This document shows positions 30,601 through 41,138 of a stretch of DNA of 64,000 nt, one piece after another. The notes beneath the pieces are model-generated. The model did no database searches and was not told the origin of the DNA. It worked only from the letters and a program-made list of their open reading frames with translations. Origin of the DNA: Bugula neritina (taxonomy: Eukaryota; Bryozoa; Gymnolaemata; Cheilostomatida; Bugulidae); assembly GCA_964035545.1 (NCBI GenBank), contig OZ037772.1, positions 2,076,001 through 2,140,000 of the forward strand. Reading direction: 5' to 3'. A program made the position numbers and the translations under genes. Within the stretch, counting starts at the first letter, position 1. Every line of letters begins with the position of its first letter.

Positions 30601-33335
30601 TAGGGGCCAGCTGGGCCAGAGGGTGCTTCTGGACCAACTGGATTGTCTGGGCCAACTGGTCCTCAGGGACCCCAGGGAGCTTCCGGGAATTCCCGGCGAA
30701 CAAGGACCTAAAGGTATGAATTAAGTTGAACCAATCTTTGTCCTTAGTTATTGGCCATCAACAGAATCTTGACTCTAAGAGTTATCCTACTTGGTAAGAA
30801 GGTAAGGCAATTCCTAACTCATGATAATATGAATATCATCTGCTGTTGTAAGACCCACTGGTTTCCAGGGACCTCAGGGATTCCTCGGAGCTCCTGGTGT
30901 TGATGGTGAAAGGGGAGATGTTGGATCAGTTGGCATTGCTGGACCCCCCGGGCTACGGGGTGCTGACGGCAAAGAAGGAATAACTGGTTCTTCTGGTGCT
31001 ATGGGGCCACCTGGACCTGATGGTGCTAAGGTAAACACTTACACTGTTAACAGGTTATTGTTATTCATCTTGTTGGTTTAGTGGTAATAAACCAATAGTT
31101 CTAGGGTGAGCAAAGGAGAGTTGGGGAAATGGGTAGTCCTGGCAGTCCTGGACCTCCTGGACCACCTGGTGAAGCCCCAATATTTGGTTAGTTATTAGCA
31201 AAACCAAGTTATTGTCCATTACTTGTATCTTTTTTATTTTCTTTCAACTGTTTATTGGTAATATTTTGGGAATTTCATCCATAGCCTGTGATTGAAGCTT
31301 TATTTTATTCTACCATGGGTTATGTTAGGTGCGCCCCCTATGATGATGAGTGCAATGATGTCCAACGGTAAAGGTGTACAAGCAGATGATGCAGGCGCCA
31401 ACAATGAGCTCTATAATATGTACCTCAGTGAGTAATGGCCATGATGTGCTTTGATGTTGCCTGCTTTGTAGCGAAAAAGCTCTTTTAAATAGTGTTTTGG
31501 AACTCAAACGAAAGACTCGTTTCAAATTGTGTGTATGTTTTTGCAGACAAACAATTTTGTAATTAACTGTTAGAAACTATTGTAATAAAAATATAGACAG
31601 CTGTTATAATGTATTTCTCCTCCTAGCATTGATGATTGACATTCTTGTTTGATGAGTCACGTATTTAGTTCGTTTCTTCAGTTAAATGTTTCTACATTCT
31701 GACATATTATATAATGTTGATTTTATTGCTGTTAGCTTACATAACTACTTCCACCTTATTTCTCTAGAAACAAAAGTAAGGGACGGGTCCAAAGACAGCC
31801 CTGTTAGAGACTGTAGAGAACTCTTCACTGAAAACCCAGAGTTCAAGAGTGGAACTTATTGGGTGAGATAAGATGCTGATATGTTTCTATTTTCTCTGCT
31901 CAGAAGAAATCTGCATCCAAGTCTAATGACTGAAATTCTGTGAACATGTTTTACATTCTACAATTACTACTCCTGAGGTGTCAATATCATGTCATGTGAA
32001 GTTTCCACAGATATTTAATGTTTAAGAATAAGAGTTTTTCCATGAGTTGCCTGTATTATATAATTCTGTATATTTAACAGCTGAACAGGTTTTAGAAGTT
32101 TTATGTGATGTTTGTATTGTGTTAGTGTGAAAAAGAGAAGTTGTATTCTCTATTGTTTGTTGTCAGGTGGATCCAGATGGTGGCTCCATAGCTAATGCTA
32201 TCCAGGCTTACTGTCGCAAGGAAATGAAGAGCACTTGTATTAATGCCAAGACCTCTGAGTTTGCCACCAAATCATACGTCACCCAGCAGCTAGATAATCA
32301 GCCATTCGTTGCTAAACACATGGGAACAACAATTGTGAGTGTTTATCTTGCATCAACGATGACTTTCTCAGTAATACTTGAGAATATTCAAAAGTTTTAT
32401 GTTGAGAATTGTCGCTATAGTAACATATTTGTTTACTGTATGGATGTTGATAAGTGTTGCTATAGTAACATGTTGGTTTCCTGTATGGATGTTGATAAGT
32501 GTTGCTATAGTAACATGTTGGTTTCCTGTATGGATTGTAGTTTGAGTATCAGGCAGAGTCTTCCCAACTCAACTTCCTTCGAATTCATTCTGAGAGAGCA
32601 AACCCTGACTTACAGGTAATAGTCACTGCTAGCAGCTTATCAAATAGTCACTAGTTGCTAGTCACCAGTTGCTAGTTGCCAATCACCAGATACTAGTCCT
32701 CTACTATGTTGCAAGTCACTTGATAATCTGAACAATCACAGGCTTTTTTAAGCTGAGCGAGTTGTTGGTATGACTATTCCTTTTGTCGATTGTAGATGTA
32801 TAAACTCAGTGGCGGTAGAAGCCGCATACGGTAGGAAGAATAAGTCAGTCATTTTATATACAGCTGGTGATAAAGAATACACAGCGACAGATAGCAGGTT
32901 TCAATATTCAGTGCTGCAGGATGATTGCAAGGTATGTAAATGTGACCTATATAATGTAAATCTGACCTATATAGTGTAAACCTGATCTATATAGTGTAAA
33001 TCTGACTTCTATAGTGTAAATATGACCTGCATATGCACATGATTGCGATAGTTGCATCTTTTGTTCTATTAATTTACTGTGGAGCTTGCTTTTGAGGCTT
33101 GTAATAAATGTTTACGAGTTCAACCCAAAAGCCACTTTGAGTGCTGTACGAGTTTAGAGTTTTGAGTTTGCCGTCTGCCATTTTGTAGTATGCCAAATCA
33201 TCAGAAGCTCAGACAGTGATTGAGATTGACACCAAGACCGCCACCCACTTGCCTATTATTGACATTGCTCCTGGTGACATCTGGACCACCCACAAAGAGT
33301 TTGGGGTTCAGCTTGGAGAAGTCTGCTTTTCATAG
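24660..33335 (+). CDS. Fibrillar collagen gene (Cys-rich N-terminal modules, Gly-X-Y, COLFI); several exon frames disrupted
   Basis: Encodes a secreted extracellular-matrix collagen. Exons seen: 24,660-24,864, 25,094-25,178, 25,436-25,582, 26,716-26,839 and about 27,140-27,283 (Cys-rich modules such as [12 protein letters not shown], resembling WAP/dickkopf spacing); 27,626-27,785, 28,705-28,878, 29,358-29,426, 29,986-30,115, 30,199-30,337, 30,604-30,713, about 30,852-31,030 and 31,105-31,186 (Gly-X-Y, e.g. [13 protein letters not shown]); 31,329-31,427 (telopeptide-like); then the COLFI C-propeptide 31,768-31,862, 32,167-32,334, 32,541-32,615, 32,796-32,931, 33,189-33,335 (ending [10 protein letters not shown] and stop). 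Frames break within 27,626-27,785, 28,705-28,878 (TGA near 28,786) and 30,604-30,713 (one extra G). Several junction phases also disagree. A decayed gene or an indel-laden assembly could both explain this. The true start is not identified. Confidence 0.85.
25585..26645. repeat. 17-bp minisatellite in a collagen intron, about 1.05 kb
   Basis: About sixty copies of TCTGTTAGTATAGTTAC with point variants (TACAG, TATAA). It starts directly after the GTAAGT donor at 25,583, so the first repeat copies overlap the intron's 5' end. Confidence 0.93.
26900..27018. repeat. (CTGA)n microsatellite
   Basis: About 28 nearly perfect tetranucleotide copies inside a collagen intron. Confidence 0.93.
27335..28670. 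repeat. Local tandem duplication of intron plus exon start
   Basis: 27,335-27,640 and 28,425-28,670 are diverged copies of one segment. Both contain the stretch around 'tctccaccatgtttttactagaag' split over several mismatches, and both end in 'ctgttctgttctgcaggg' at an exon start. In the second copy the exon decays after GGGCCATGCC. The 0.5 kb between them (about 27,930-28,410) is very rich in TAATTGTAATT. Confidence 0.75.
29030..29165. repeat. 26-bp minisatellite in a collagen intron
   Basis: Five copies of AGGGGTGTAGACAGACTAAA followed by CTACAT or CTACAC. Confidence 0.85.
29478..29735. repeat. 30-bp minisatellite in a collagen intron, open in several frames
   Basis: About eight copies of a 30-bp unit containing TATATGCTGGGGTTTCCCTC. 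Because 30 is a multiple of three and the unit has no stop, all three plus frames and one minus frame stay open, giving spurious ORFs of 60-130 codons. The flanking exons (ending 29,426 and starting 29,986) mark this as intronic. Confidence 0.88.
30337..30604 (+). other. Probable GC-AG intron in the collagen gene
   Basis: The Gly-X-Y exon ends GGTGATAAG and is followed by GCAAGA rather than GT. The next exon begins after TATAG with GGGCCAGCT in phase 0, so the triplet rhythm Gly-Asp-Lys/Gly-Pro-Ala continues exactly. This fits the rare but functional GC-AG intron class. Confidence 0.7.
31768..33335 (+). CDS. COLFI (fibrillar collagen C-propeptide) exon group
   Basis: Five exons encode the trimerisation domain that starts collagen chain assembly in the ER. 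Diagnostic matches to the family: [72 protein letters not shown] and [12 protein letters not shown], ending in GEVCFS. The regularly placed cysteines of the domain are present. The exon at 32,796 needs a two-base phase while the previous exon ends in phase 0, so that junction is unresolved. AATAAA follows at 33,496. A partial second copy lies at 42,985-44,092. Confidence 0.9.
32397..32540. repeat. 45-bp minisatellite abutting a COLFI exon
   Basis: Three copies of a 45-bp unit containing GTTGCTATAGTAACATGTTG. The final copy runs straight into the TGTAG acceptor of the exon at 32,541, so the repeat supplies the sequence just upstream of the splice site. The equivalent repeat is present at 43,590-43,705 in the duplicated copy. 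Confidence 0.85.
32935..33030. repeat. 20-bp minisatellite in a COLFI intron
   Basis: Four to five copies of GACCTATATAGTGTAAATCT; the matching repeat in the duplicate lies at 43,795-43,885. Confidence 0.82.
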
Positions 33336-33495
33336 ACTCATATCTAACAACAGTGTTATTTGGCTGATTTTTTAAAACTGTCCCTGATTAGATAATTAGT
33401 GGCCAATCAGAGAATTCAATCAATGTTGGTTGGCTGAGACCAGCAGTCTGATTCTTATATAACCTAATTGTTAAATGAAATATTTGATTACTCTA

Positions 33496-33501
33496 AATAA
33501 A
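33496..33501 (+). terminator. Polyadenylation signal of the collagen gene
   Basis: AATAAA lies 161 bp after the COLFI stop codon. The same signal is kept in the duplicated copy near 44,253. Confidence 0.6.
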
Positions 33502-34481
33502 TTTATCCGAGATTTCCAAGGCAGTGATGGTGATTTTTGTACATATAAATTTGAAGGAGTTTAGCTATAGGGTTTATGCTGTTTTTTTAATTATTTCACC
33601 ATAACCTGAGATTGTGAGTAGTAATTCTAGAATAAGGTAGGGAGGGTGTAAAGCCCTTCCCTATGACTTTATGTATTTAGAAACTGTTGTTAATTTAGTA
33701 ATTCTGTTGGTGCTACATTTTTAAATTCATTTAATCCAAACATTTCTCTATTACAAAATATATTTTACCATAAGGTGCTACACAATTTATTTCTCAGCTT
33801 GTAGATTACATCATCAAAATTATTGAAGTAATAAAATTGGTCCAGAATTTGTAAGAAGCTGCAGTTTTCAGATCTGATTATTTAACCTATTTATCCTGAA
33901 ATTAAACATTGTTAGTTTAAAATGGAGTGTAACATATATTTTAGTCACTTAATTCAAACTGTGTTGACCATATCAACATTTTAAATTTTACTTTGGCTGC
34001 TATGAAGTACATAAGTAAATGGCATTAAATTTCACAGGTCACATCATCTTGTAAAAGTTAATTGTAAATAAAAATAAATTTCTAGTGTTTTTGAGAAGCT
34101 ACAGGTTTGTATGTTTGAACAAATGTAACATAATGTTCCTTAATGTCAATATTCTGCTTTTACAACAATACCATAAACATTGTGACTCTGTCAGTAGCCA
34201 AAAGAAATGATGAAAAAAGTTGTTTACTAACACAACTAGTAAATTTTATAAATATCAGACACGATTTAGAGAAGAGTTGATGCTGCCCCGCTGCTGCGGG
34301 ACGGCGGAAGATTTTTGAAAACATAGATTGGGACTTTGGCAGAGTCAGACTTGGGCTCGCATTTGAAAGACTTGTTACTGAAAGCAGAAACAATAAATAT
34401 CAAAATTGTCTAATTTTCAGGTTTCTGGGAAATTTCTTTAGATGTATATCTGAAACTAACAATGTTTTACTAACCTTCATG
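33502..34481. other. Intergenic, no gene seen
   Basis: The part up to about 34,034 is duplicated at 44,259-44,791. On the minus strand, 34,275-34,395 can be read as an exon-like frame after a CTTTCAG site (SFKCEPKSDSAKVP), but it does not join in phase to the coiled-coil exons and may be 3' untranslated sequence. Confidence 0.45.
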
Positions 34482-36752
34482 TCAGGAGTTCTCTTCATCA
34501 TTGTTGTACAGACTTTGAATACTGTCACATATCAACTGGAAACACACATTTCAATCATTAACTCAAGCACAATCAACATAGAAGTTTAGCAATTACCAGT
34601 GAGCGTTGAAAGAATTTCAACAGATTGAAAACTTTTCCAAATAAATTATAAGTCTACAAACTGTTTTTGATCTAGCAATGAGCCATTTTAATTCGATACA
34701 TAGTGGTGATCGCTTAGCTGGGATCTTGGTTGGGGGTGGGGTCTATTCCTGCCATTGTTTCTGCCCATCTCAGTGTCTCTGCTACACACTCCTATGTAAC
34801 AGATGTATGAGTTATATCCATTATACTGTATGCCTTCAGCACATATATGTCATACATCCATATTGCACCTTATCACAGTGGTAACTGGTATAAAATGTAT
34901 CACCTTATATGCGTCAAATTGCGTGACTATCAGCTTCTTCTGAAAAGTCAAACTTTGCACTTTGGCTTCAGCCTTCGTCATTCGAGAATATAACTGAGAA
35001 ACAACATCCTGCCAATAGGAAGACAGATAGCAGCGTAAATTTTTCAAATTTTGGTTTTCCTGATGTCAAACACAGAAAGGTTTAACTCATGAAAACACAG
35101 CACTAATTAAACAGGGAGAACTATTATATTAATTCAAGGGAACCTTTAGGTTACAACTCGTTAGCAAAGTGGGTATCTCGAGGATTTTGTATTGGTGAAC
35201 TTCAGCCTATAAATGGCTCGTTTTACTCTTTTGCTCACAAAGTTTATCAACAAGATAGAAAAGCTTAACATATTCACTAGAAGAAGATTGTATCTGCTAA
35301 AGACTATGTCCAGCTATTATAGATTATAGATTGTATCTACAATCACATGGCACACTCACAGTAAACTTGTTAGCTTATTACTAAGCAGTGAACTTCAAAC
35401 TATTAGGCAGAGTGTTAACAAAGGAAGTCACTTCCAACAACTGCATATCTGTTGAGAATAGCTCACTGCGGCCAGCTAAAGACTATGTCCAGCTATTATA
35501 CACACTTTAGTCACAAATAATTAATTATATTTCACTTGCAAAATGCAAGGATTCGGTAACATACATTAGCCCTGGCGATATGTTTTCTCATCTTGATAAT
35601 ATCCCATTGTTGAAAGGCTATCATTCGCTCCTTCTTAGCGACAAGTGCATTAGCAGCTTCCAGTTCAATTTTCAGTTTGTCATTGATGCTCTCTGCATCT
35701 GCCGTGGAGTCACTAATCTGCTACATAGACACCTGCTGCTTGGCTAATTCTTTCTGAACTGTGAACAACTCACAGTTGAGGCTCTTCAACTTGTCCTGCA
35801 ACTGGCCAACTTCTTCTTGTAGAGTTCCGGAAGTCTGTTTTTCAACAAAAAGCTGTGTTCGCAGGTCACAATACACAATGTTATATATGTTATATATGAT
35901 ATATATGTACTTTGCCTCTTTATATTGGAAACTTGGTTTCTTTACTGCATAACCAATTGTGAAACAACACTGATGTTTCAAACACAGCACGCTTAGCGCA
36001 TTTCAAAATCATTTGAAAAAAATGGGACATTTTCAAATTGATGTACGTTGATTGACTGACTGATTCAGATAAGCTTTGATCTGAACAGACAACTCTTAAT
36101 CTACAGAGAAATTTTAATATTTGTGACACAGAATAATATAAAATAATCCTGCAGCATCCTGTTTCACAGAAATCTTATGGTTTTGTATTTAGGAATGAGC
36201 AAAGTACAAATGGAAGAGTCCAAGCTACTCATTTACTTTGATATAACACATTGAATAAAACACAATAATTCTCATCACAGATTGTAGACTAATAATTATG
36301 GTTTTCATACAAAATTAATTTGTCAGCAACTTCTTCTAGTTTGAAAAAAGCAATAGATTTTACTAAATTTACTACTAAACTGTTAATCTAAATATGGAAT
36401 GGATAATTCAACATCCCGTAGCATAGCTAAAATTTCACCAAGTTGCATTGCATCTTAAAAGAATAGTAAGTGTAATCATAACTAAACTAACATGTGTCAT
36501 CACAACTAGAATAGTATGAGTCACCACAACTAGAATAGTATGAGTCACCACAACTAGAATAGTATGAGTCATCACAACTAGAATAGTATGTGTCATAGAC
36601 CTACCTGCCTTTCTGCTTTTCACCAGCCGGGTGTCTCCCAGCATAGAAGAAGTGGTTGATATTGTCAGGGTAGCTGCGCGGTTTCTCTCTGCATTTCTTG
36701 TATGCTTCTTCATCAAACGTCTTACATGGACCAAACTCAAACACTTGGCTTA
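34482..36752 (-). CDS. Coiled-coil protein, C-terminal exons (unidentified; internal amber codon)
   Basis: Minus-strand exons with good splice sites: 36,605-36,752 (EFGPCKTFDEEAYKKC, SYPDNINHFFYAGRHP), 35,565-35,852 (96 codons of heptad-like sequence such as LQEEVGQLQDKLKSLNCEL), 34,904-35,008 (SRMTKAEAKVQSLTFQKKL) and 34,482-34,535 (ending NNDEENS and TGA). The last three join in phase 0; the join from 36,605 does not, so an exon may be missing. In the middle of the second exon, at 35,721-35,723, a TAG follows VSM with the coiled coil continuing in the same frame. The short LTFQKKL segment is faintly like the PACT centrosome-targeting region, but I do not assign a family. Upstream exons are not found. 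Confidence 0.6.
36475..36600. repeat. 24-bp minisatellite
   Basis: Five copies of CACAACTAGAATAGTATGAG plus GTCA, directly after the donor of the exon ending at 36,605 (minus strand). Confidence 0.85.
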
Positions 36753-37267
36753 CTGTAACGCAATATACTAGAACATGCTAGAATATACTATACTAGGGTA
36801 CACTATACTATACTAAGAACACACTAGAATATACTAAGTAATTGTAAACATTTGGTTTACTGTAACATAATTTAAAAATATATTAGTTGCTGACAGACAG
36901 ACAGACAGACATTGCATAGTTTGTTAAGTGTTAAGTGTTAAGCTTCATGCTACTTTACCTGAGCATTCTATGCTATTGAATGTTTATTTTCTGCAATATT
37001 TCTAGCTGTTATAGCTTTGAATTTAACATTTTTATGGTGTTTGTGATACAAGTTTCATTTGTTAATAAAGGTGTGCATTCTTTGGCTGAAATGTGGTTTA
37101 CTTAGCTAGACTGATCCTAGTGACTTCCAATATTACTATATTTATGATGCTGCTATTCTAGTAAACTGAATGGTGAAGACTGACTAAGGAAAGAGACAGC
37201 ACGTCACAAGACCGCTGTATCCAGGTGTCCTTGCCGAAGTGACTCCCCTCTCAACTACCGCATAGCA

Positions 37268-37273
37268 TATAAA
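37268..37273 (+). promoter_or_regulatory. TATA box of a small plus-strand gene start
   Basis: TATAAA lies 58 bp upstream of an ATG at 37,331 that is followed at once by a perfect GTAAGT donor. The spacing allows a transcript start about 30 bp downstream with a short leader. Confidence 0.4.
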
Positions 37274-37330
37274 CCCACAAATCACTCTACACCACCATCT
37301 TCTGTCCTACAATCTCAGTCTAACCAACCA

Positions 37331-37558
37331 ATGGTAAGTCATAACCAACTTCTGTCAGTCACTCATTCAACATGGTGCATTCTGATTGCATCAATTATAC
37401 ATCTGTTGAGTACTACTGCATGCTGTAGAACGGTCCCGACTTGCAAGGAGCGGATGGTGGTGAGGAGTTTCTGATTGACGATTCAGATGAAGATATGTCC
37501 CTGGACCCTCTGACTCCGTCTGGAGAATACTCAAAGAGCTGTCCAATCATGACGAGAG
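37331..37558 (+). CDS. Candidate first two exons of an unidentified acidic protein
   Basis: Exon 1 would be the ATG alone (37,331-37,333) followed by GTAAGT. Exon 2 is 37,429-37,558 after a TGCTGTAG acceptor. Together they read M, NGPDLQGADGGEEFLIDDSD, EDMSLDPLTP, SGEYSKSCPIMTR, and end in phase 1 at GTTAGT. The peptide is acidic and likely disordered. I do not recognise it. The next exon downstream (37,829, CLASP-like) is in phase 0, so joining it would fail. A separate gene whose later exons were lost to the duplication is one possibility. Confidence 0.4.
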
Positions 37559-37828
37559 GTTAGTCTTTCATCAAATAATTGCTTTGGCCTATCGCTTGTT
37601 AAATAAATAAACGCTGCTGATATAATGAACAGTTTTAAAATAGTGCAGACTAACTTATCCCGATGTATTACACTATGGTTCTTGTAAAGTTTACTGACTA
37701 ACATTAGGTCATCTGTTGAGATGTGTCACTAGTTTCTAGAATTTTATTTCTACTCTGTGTAAAAAATGTTGTAAGTTGGTCTCACTAGGGTAAACTGTAG
37801 TTGTGATTAACTTCTATGGCTTTTACAG

Positions 37829-38499
37829 AGCTACGAGCATGAAGAGTGCAGGTGCAGGAAAGCTAGTTACTCCGCTTTGGTCACTCTTTACATGATAATA
37901 GGAGATAATCTCAAGCCATATTTGTCTGTAATAACTGGCAGCAAGGTAGGCCATCAGTTCTTCACAAAAAACATGTTTGAAACTAAACTATAAAGATCTG
38001 CTGAGAATAAGTGCCGGTTACTTGCACTCTAGTAAACAGTAAATCTTATGGATGTATATTTTATCCAAACTCGTATGTTTTGAATTGCCCCTAGCACATT
38101 TATAACCAAAGAGTTTTGGTAACAACATTTTTATTTTAGTTATTTTTATATGATAGTTTTTATACTTAGCTCAATAATTGAATTTACTACTTGTCTAAAT
38201 AATACATCAGAAAAATGCAAAATAAATGTCATTTTCAATATTAAATGTAGATTTCACCTCCCACGTTTAACATCACACATTTATAGAGTTGGCTATTAAA
38301 TGACCAAGTCTTTGGTATGAATAAACTGGACAGTATTTGGCTAATGACTATACAATGTACCATCATTATTGACTCTGTGGTTGGCACCACATTTCCCTGA
38401 CTATTCTATCTTTTGTAGCTGAAACTTCTCAATCTATATATTAAAAGAGCAGAAGAAAAGTGTGCAGAGCTTCACCACGACACTATCACAAAGAAGTAA
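37829..38499 (+). pseudogene. CLASP C-terminal fragment, copy A
   Basis: Two exons, 37,829-37,945 (SYEHEECRCRKASYSALVTL, GDNLKPYLSV) and 38,419-38,499 (LKLLNLYIKRAEEKCAEL and TAA), encode the last part of the C-terminal TOG-like region of a CLIP-associating protein, a microtubule plus-end rescue factor. Both are open and splice in phase 0. The upstream exon present in copy B is missing, and no further CLASP exons precede it. The copy is duplicated from, or gave rise to, 41,345-42,984; the whole 1.64-kb block including introns is similar. Confidence 0.75.
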
Positions 38500-38538
38500 G
38501 TTACTCAAGAATTACTTTCTTATATTCACAAGAGTCAG

Positions 38539-38652
38539 ATGTTGAGAGCCAGCTATGCCTCAGTTGACAACAAGATGGGAGACGCCCACGGTTCTACCGT
38601 CAACGCTAAGAGTGCCATGAAAAATATGAAGAAACATACCCTCAACATGTAG
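38539..38652 (+). other. Short ORF after CLASP copy A, duplicated in copy B
   Basis: A 37-codon ORF (starting MLRASYASVDNKMGDAH) recurs at 42,220-42,333. Most of the few differences change amino acids, so there is no sign of protein-level constraint. It probably belongs to the 3' flank of the CLASP exons. Confidence 0.25.
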
Positions 38653-40067
38653 ACATTGCATCGAACCAGTCTGAGCTAATGTCAAGGTTAAACTCTGTTT
38701 CCTGTTGATGGACTTCCTTCTTGAATATCAGCTGTACCTTTATCTTGTATAGATATTTTAATTATATTTTCCTTGTATGATTAGGAAAATAGTTTGGATA
38801 CAAATGTCACAATTTACTCTTTATTGTTTATGTGCTTTTGAAAATCATGTTTGGTAATTTTTTTATGTTGCTGTGATCAATTGTTTAATAATAATAGATA
38901 ATGATTATTCAATAATGACTTCTTCTGAAATTCCCTCAGGGCGTTGCATGTTGTCTATTTTAAAGAGAAAGTAAAGCATTGCCTATAAACAAACAAATGG
39001 AGCAGCTGTGGTTTAGGGTAAACACAATGTCAATGATTTGAATCTCTGGTAAACAATAAGACATTTTCATAATGACCATAGAAAGCTCCATTAAATTGTT
39101 TATCACTAAACAATAGTTCTATATACTTCAAGTGGTTCATTTCATGATCCTAGTTTAGCATCCAAAGAGAAATCTCATGATAAGTAGTCTATGAGAGTGC
39201 AAGGGAATAAAATAGATATGAAGAACACAATCAAAGTAGAAAAACAAAACAATAACGATAATTAGTAGGGAATTAACAAACAGCCATTTTGATTTGAAAG
39301 AGGACTGAGAAAACTGCATAACTCTGTTTAGAGTTGTCTTCTTAATTTTGAGCTCATGGCATGTGTATGTGCTACCTAGCAGCAGTACTATAATATAAAC
39401 AAGAAACAATCTCCGTTATATGCCCATCATTGACATCTTTGATGCATCTATTGATTCTATTATCAGGTATTAGCGGTTAAATTAGTTTTTTCAACTTTTT
39501 CTAAAATAGTTAGCTCAGCTAACAGACTGGTTTAAAAAATTACACTTTGAAATATTTTTTTTTTTTGTAATTCTGTTCTAAGCATTGTCCTACAGTGGCA
39601 AATTCTCAGGCCTACTTTTAACAGTCAGCTGTTGGAGCAGCAAAGTAGTTTGGGTTGAATAGTGTATATTAATAACTTTCCTTTTAATGACTGACAGTCT
39701 AGTAGCAATACAAACAATACTTTTACAAAACTTTTCATCTTTACCAACAACACAGCTAAATGCTGAAACAGTTTTAAAATAGTGCAGACTAACTTATCTC
39801 AATGTATACTGCTATATGGTCAGTGTCAAATGTGTATGTATAGACATAAAGAAAGAATACAAGCAATGGAAGACCTGATTTGTATGGCTATAGAAAAGGT
39901 GGTAATGATGCCAGATGGGATGAACATTTTGAGACATTACTCTTACTGTTGATTGAGACTTTACGAGACAGAGATGTAAAACAAGTTTATTAAATTAATG
40001 AAGTTTTCTCCTCCTGTCATGTTTTAAATAGCAATCAGTTAGTTGTTGTTCTGCTGTTACAACTTAG
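38653..40067. other. Duplicated CLASP 3' flank and unique sequence, no gene seen
   Basis: Up to about 39,310 this matches 42,334-42,984. It includes a tRNA-like SINE start at 38,999 (GGAGCAGCTGTGGTTTAGGG). A short third copy of the block's left edge occurs at 39,767-39,805 (matching 37,626-37,665). The rest is unrecognised. Confidence 0.5.
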
Positions 40068-40071
40068 TTAA

Positions 40072-40839
40072 AGGATTGCTCAATCTTAGTTTATTGCAAT
40101 CACATTATAATTATGAACTATAATCTAATGTGTATGCAAACAATTGTGGCTTTGCAAAGGGATATGTGCCTAGAAAACAGCTTTTCAAAATTCCAATTCT
40201 GAGGGAGGTAAAATTTTCAGCCATGAAAAAGAAGAGCCTAAAACGTGACGTGTGAACGCCAGTAACTATGCTGCACGTGCTAACTATAACGCTAGTATTC
40301 AAGGTTGCTGGGCACAACATCAACCAATAACGCTCAAGCAGTTACAGTGCGCTATATAGGTCAGCTTTGGTGTGCCCGTAATATTGCACAATCTGACCAA
40401 GTTTAGATCGATCGCAGGCATTCATCCTAAAGAATGCATGTTTTTGCAAGGCTTTTTCTAATGTTTACAAGCAAAATATAGCCTAATGCTATCACATACA
40501 TGTTATTTAAAATGTCAAAAAACTATAGGTTGAGATAATTCACATTTGCACTTCTATAAATATACAAATTACAAGCTAAAAGATTACATCTCACAGTCAT
40601 ATTTCTATAGTTATTCATTTGTATAGTCACGTGACCAGCAGGAATGCTGGCGCTGTTACGTCACATTTCCCAGCTCATTTCAAAATCGGCGTTTTGGCTG
40701 TTGCCAATCTACACCCTCAACTTCAACTAACTTTTTTTACCTTTGGTCAAATGCTTTTTGTCAATGCATGCTTAGAAAAACACAATATTATGTGTGTTTG
40801 ACCTAAATGGCCATTTATTAGACAAGATAGAGCAATCCT
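40072..40839. mobile_element. TTAA-flanked MITE (768 bp)
   Basis: The left end AGGATTGCTCAATCTT and the right end read inward, AGGATTGCTCTATCTT, match at 15 of 16 positions. TTAA flanks both ends (40,068-40,071 and 40,840-40,843). TTAA target duplication is the hallmark of piggyBac-type transposition. The interior contains no transposase frame, so this would be a non-autonomous element. Interior E-box-like CACGTG and GTCACGTGAC motifs are present. It lies between the two CLASP copies. Confidence 0.78.
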
Positions 40840-41138
40840 TTAAGCTGATACATGTGGTATTTAGGAATTGATAAGAACCAGTGCCTTGAAAGTGCTCCGA
40901 TAGCTGATCAATTGGGAGAAACACCGATTTGATAGCTATGCTGAACTCACCATATACAATATCATACAAGCTCATAAGGATGCCTGCAAGTGGGTGAGAA
41001 CTTTGTCCTCCAGTAATCCTGCTCATTCGAATAAACGTTACAGTACTGGTGATTCATATTAAAATATATTTCTTGTTTTAAGCTTTTAGTACTGTTGCTT
41101 GTGATGGTGAGAGAACTGTGTTGACTATAAACCTTTAG

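Noticed and set aside
34275-34395. Last exon of the coiled-coil gene (SFKCEPKSDSAKVP)
   Set aside because: The preceding exon is open only in a frame that ends at TGA 34,482, so this block cannot be joined in phase.
39155-39409. Minus-strand frames at 39,155-39,409 and 42,703-43,020 with similar hydrophobic peptides
   Set aside because: They are the two copies of the same duplicated non-coding flank; similarity follows from DNA duplication and there are no splice or start signals.
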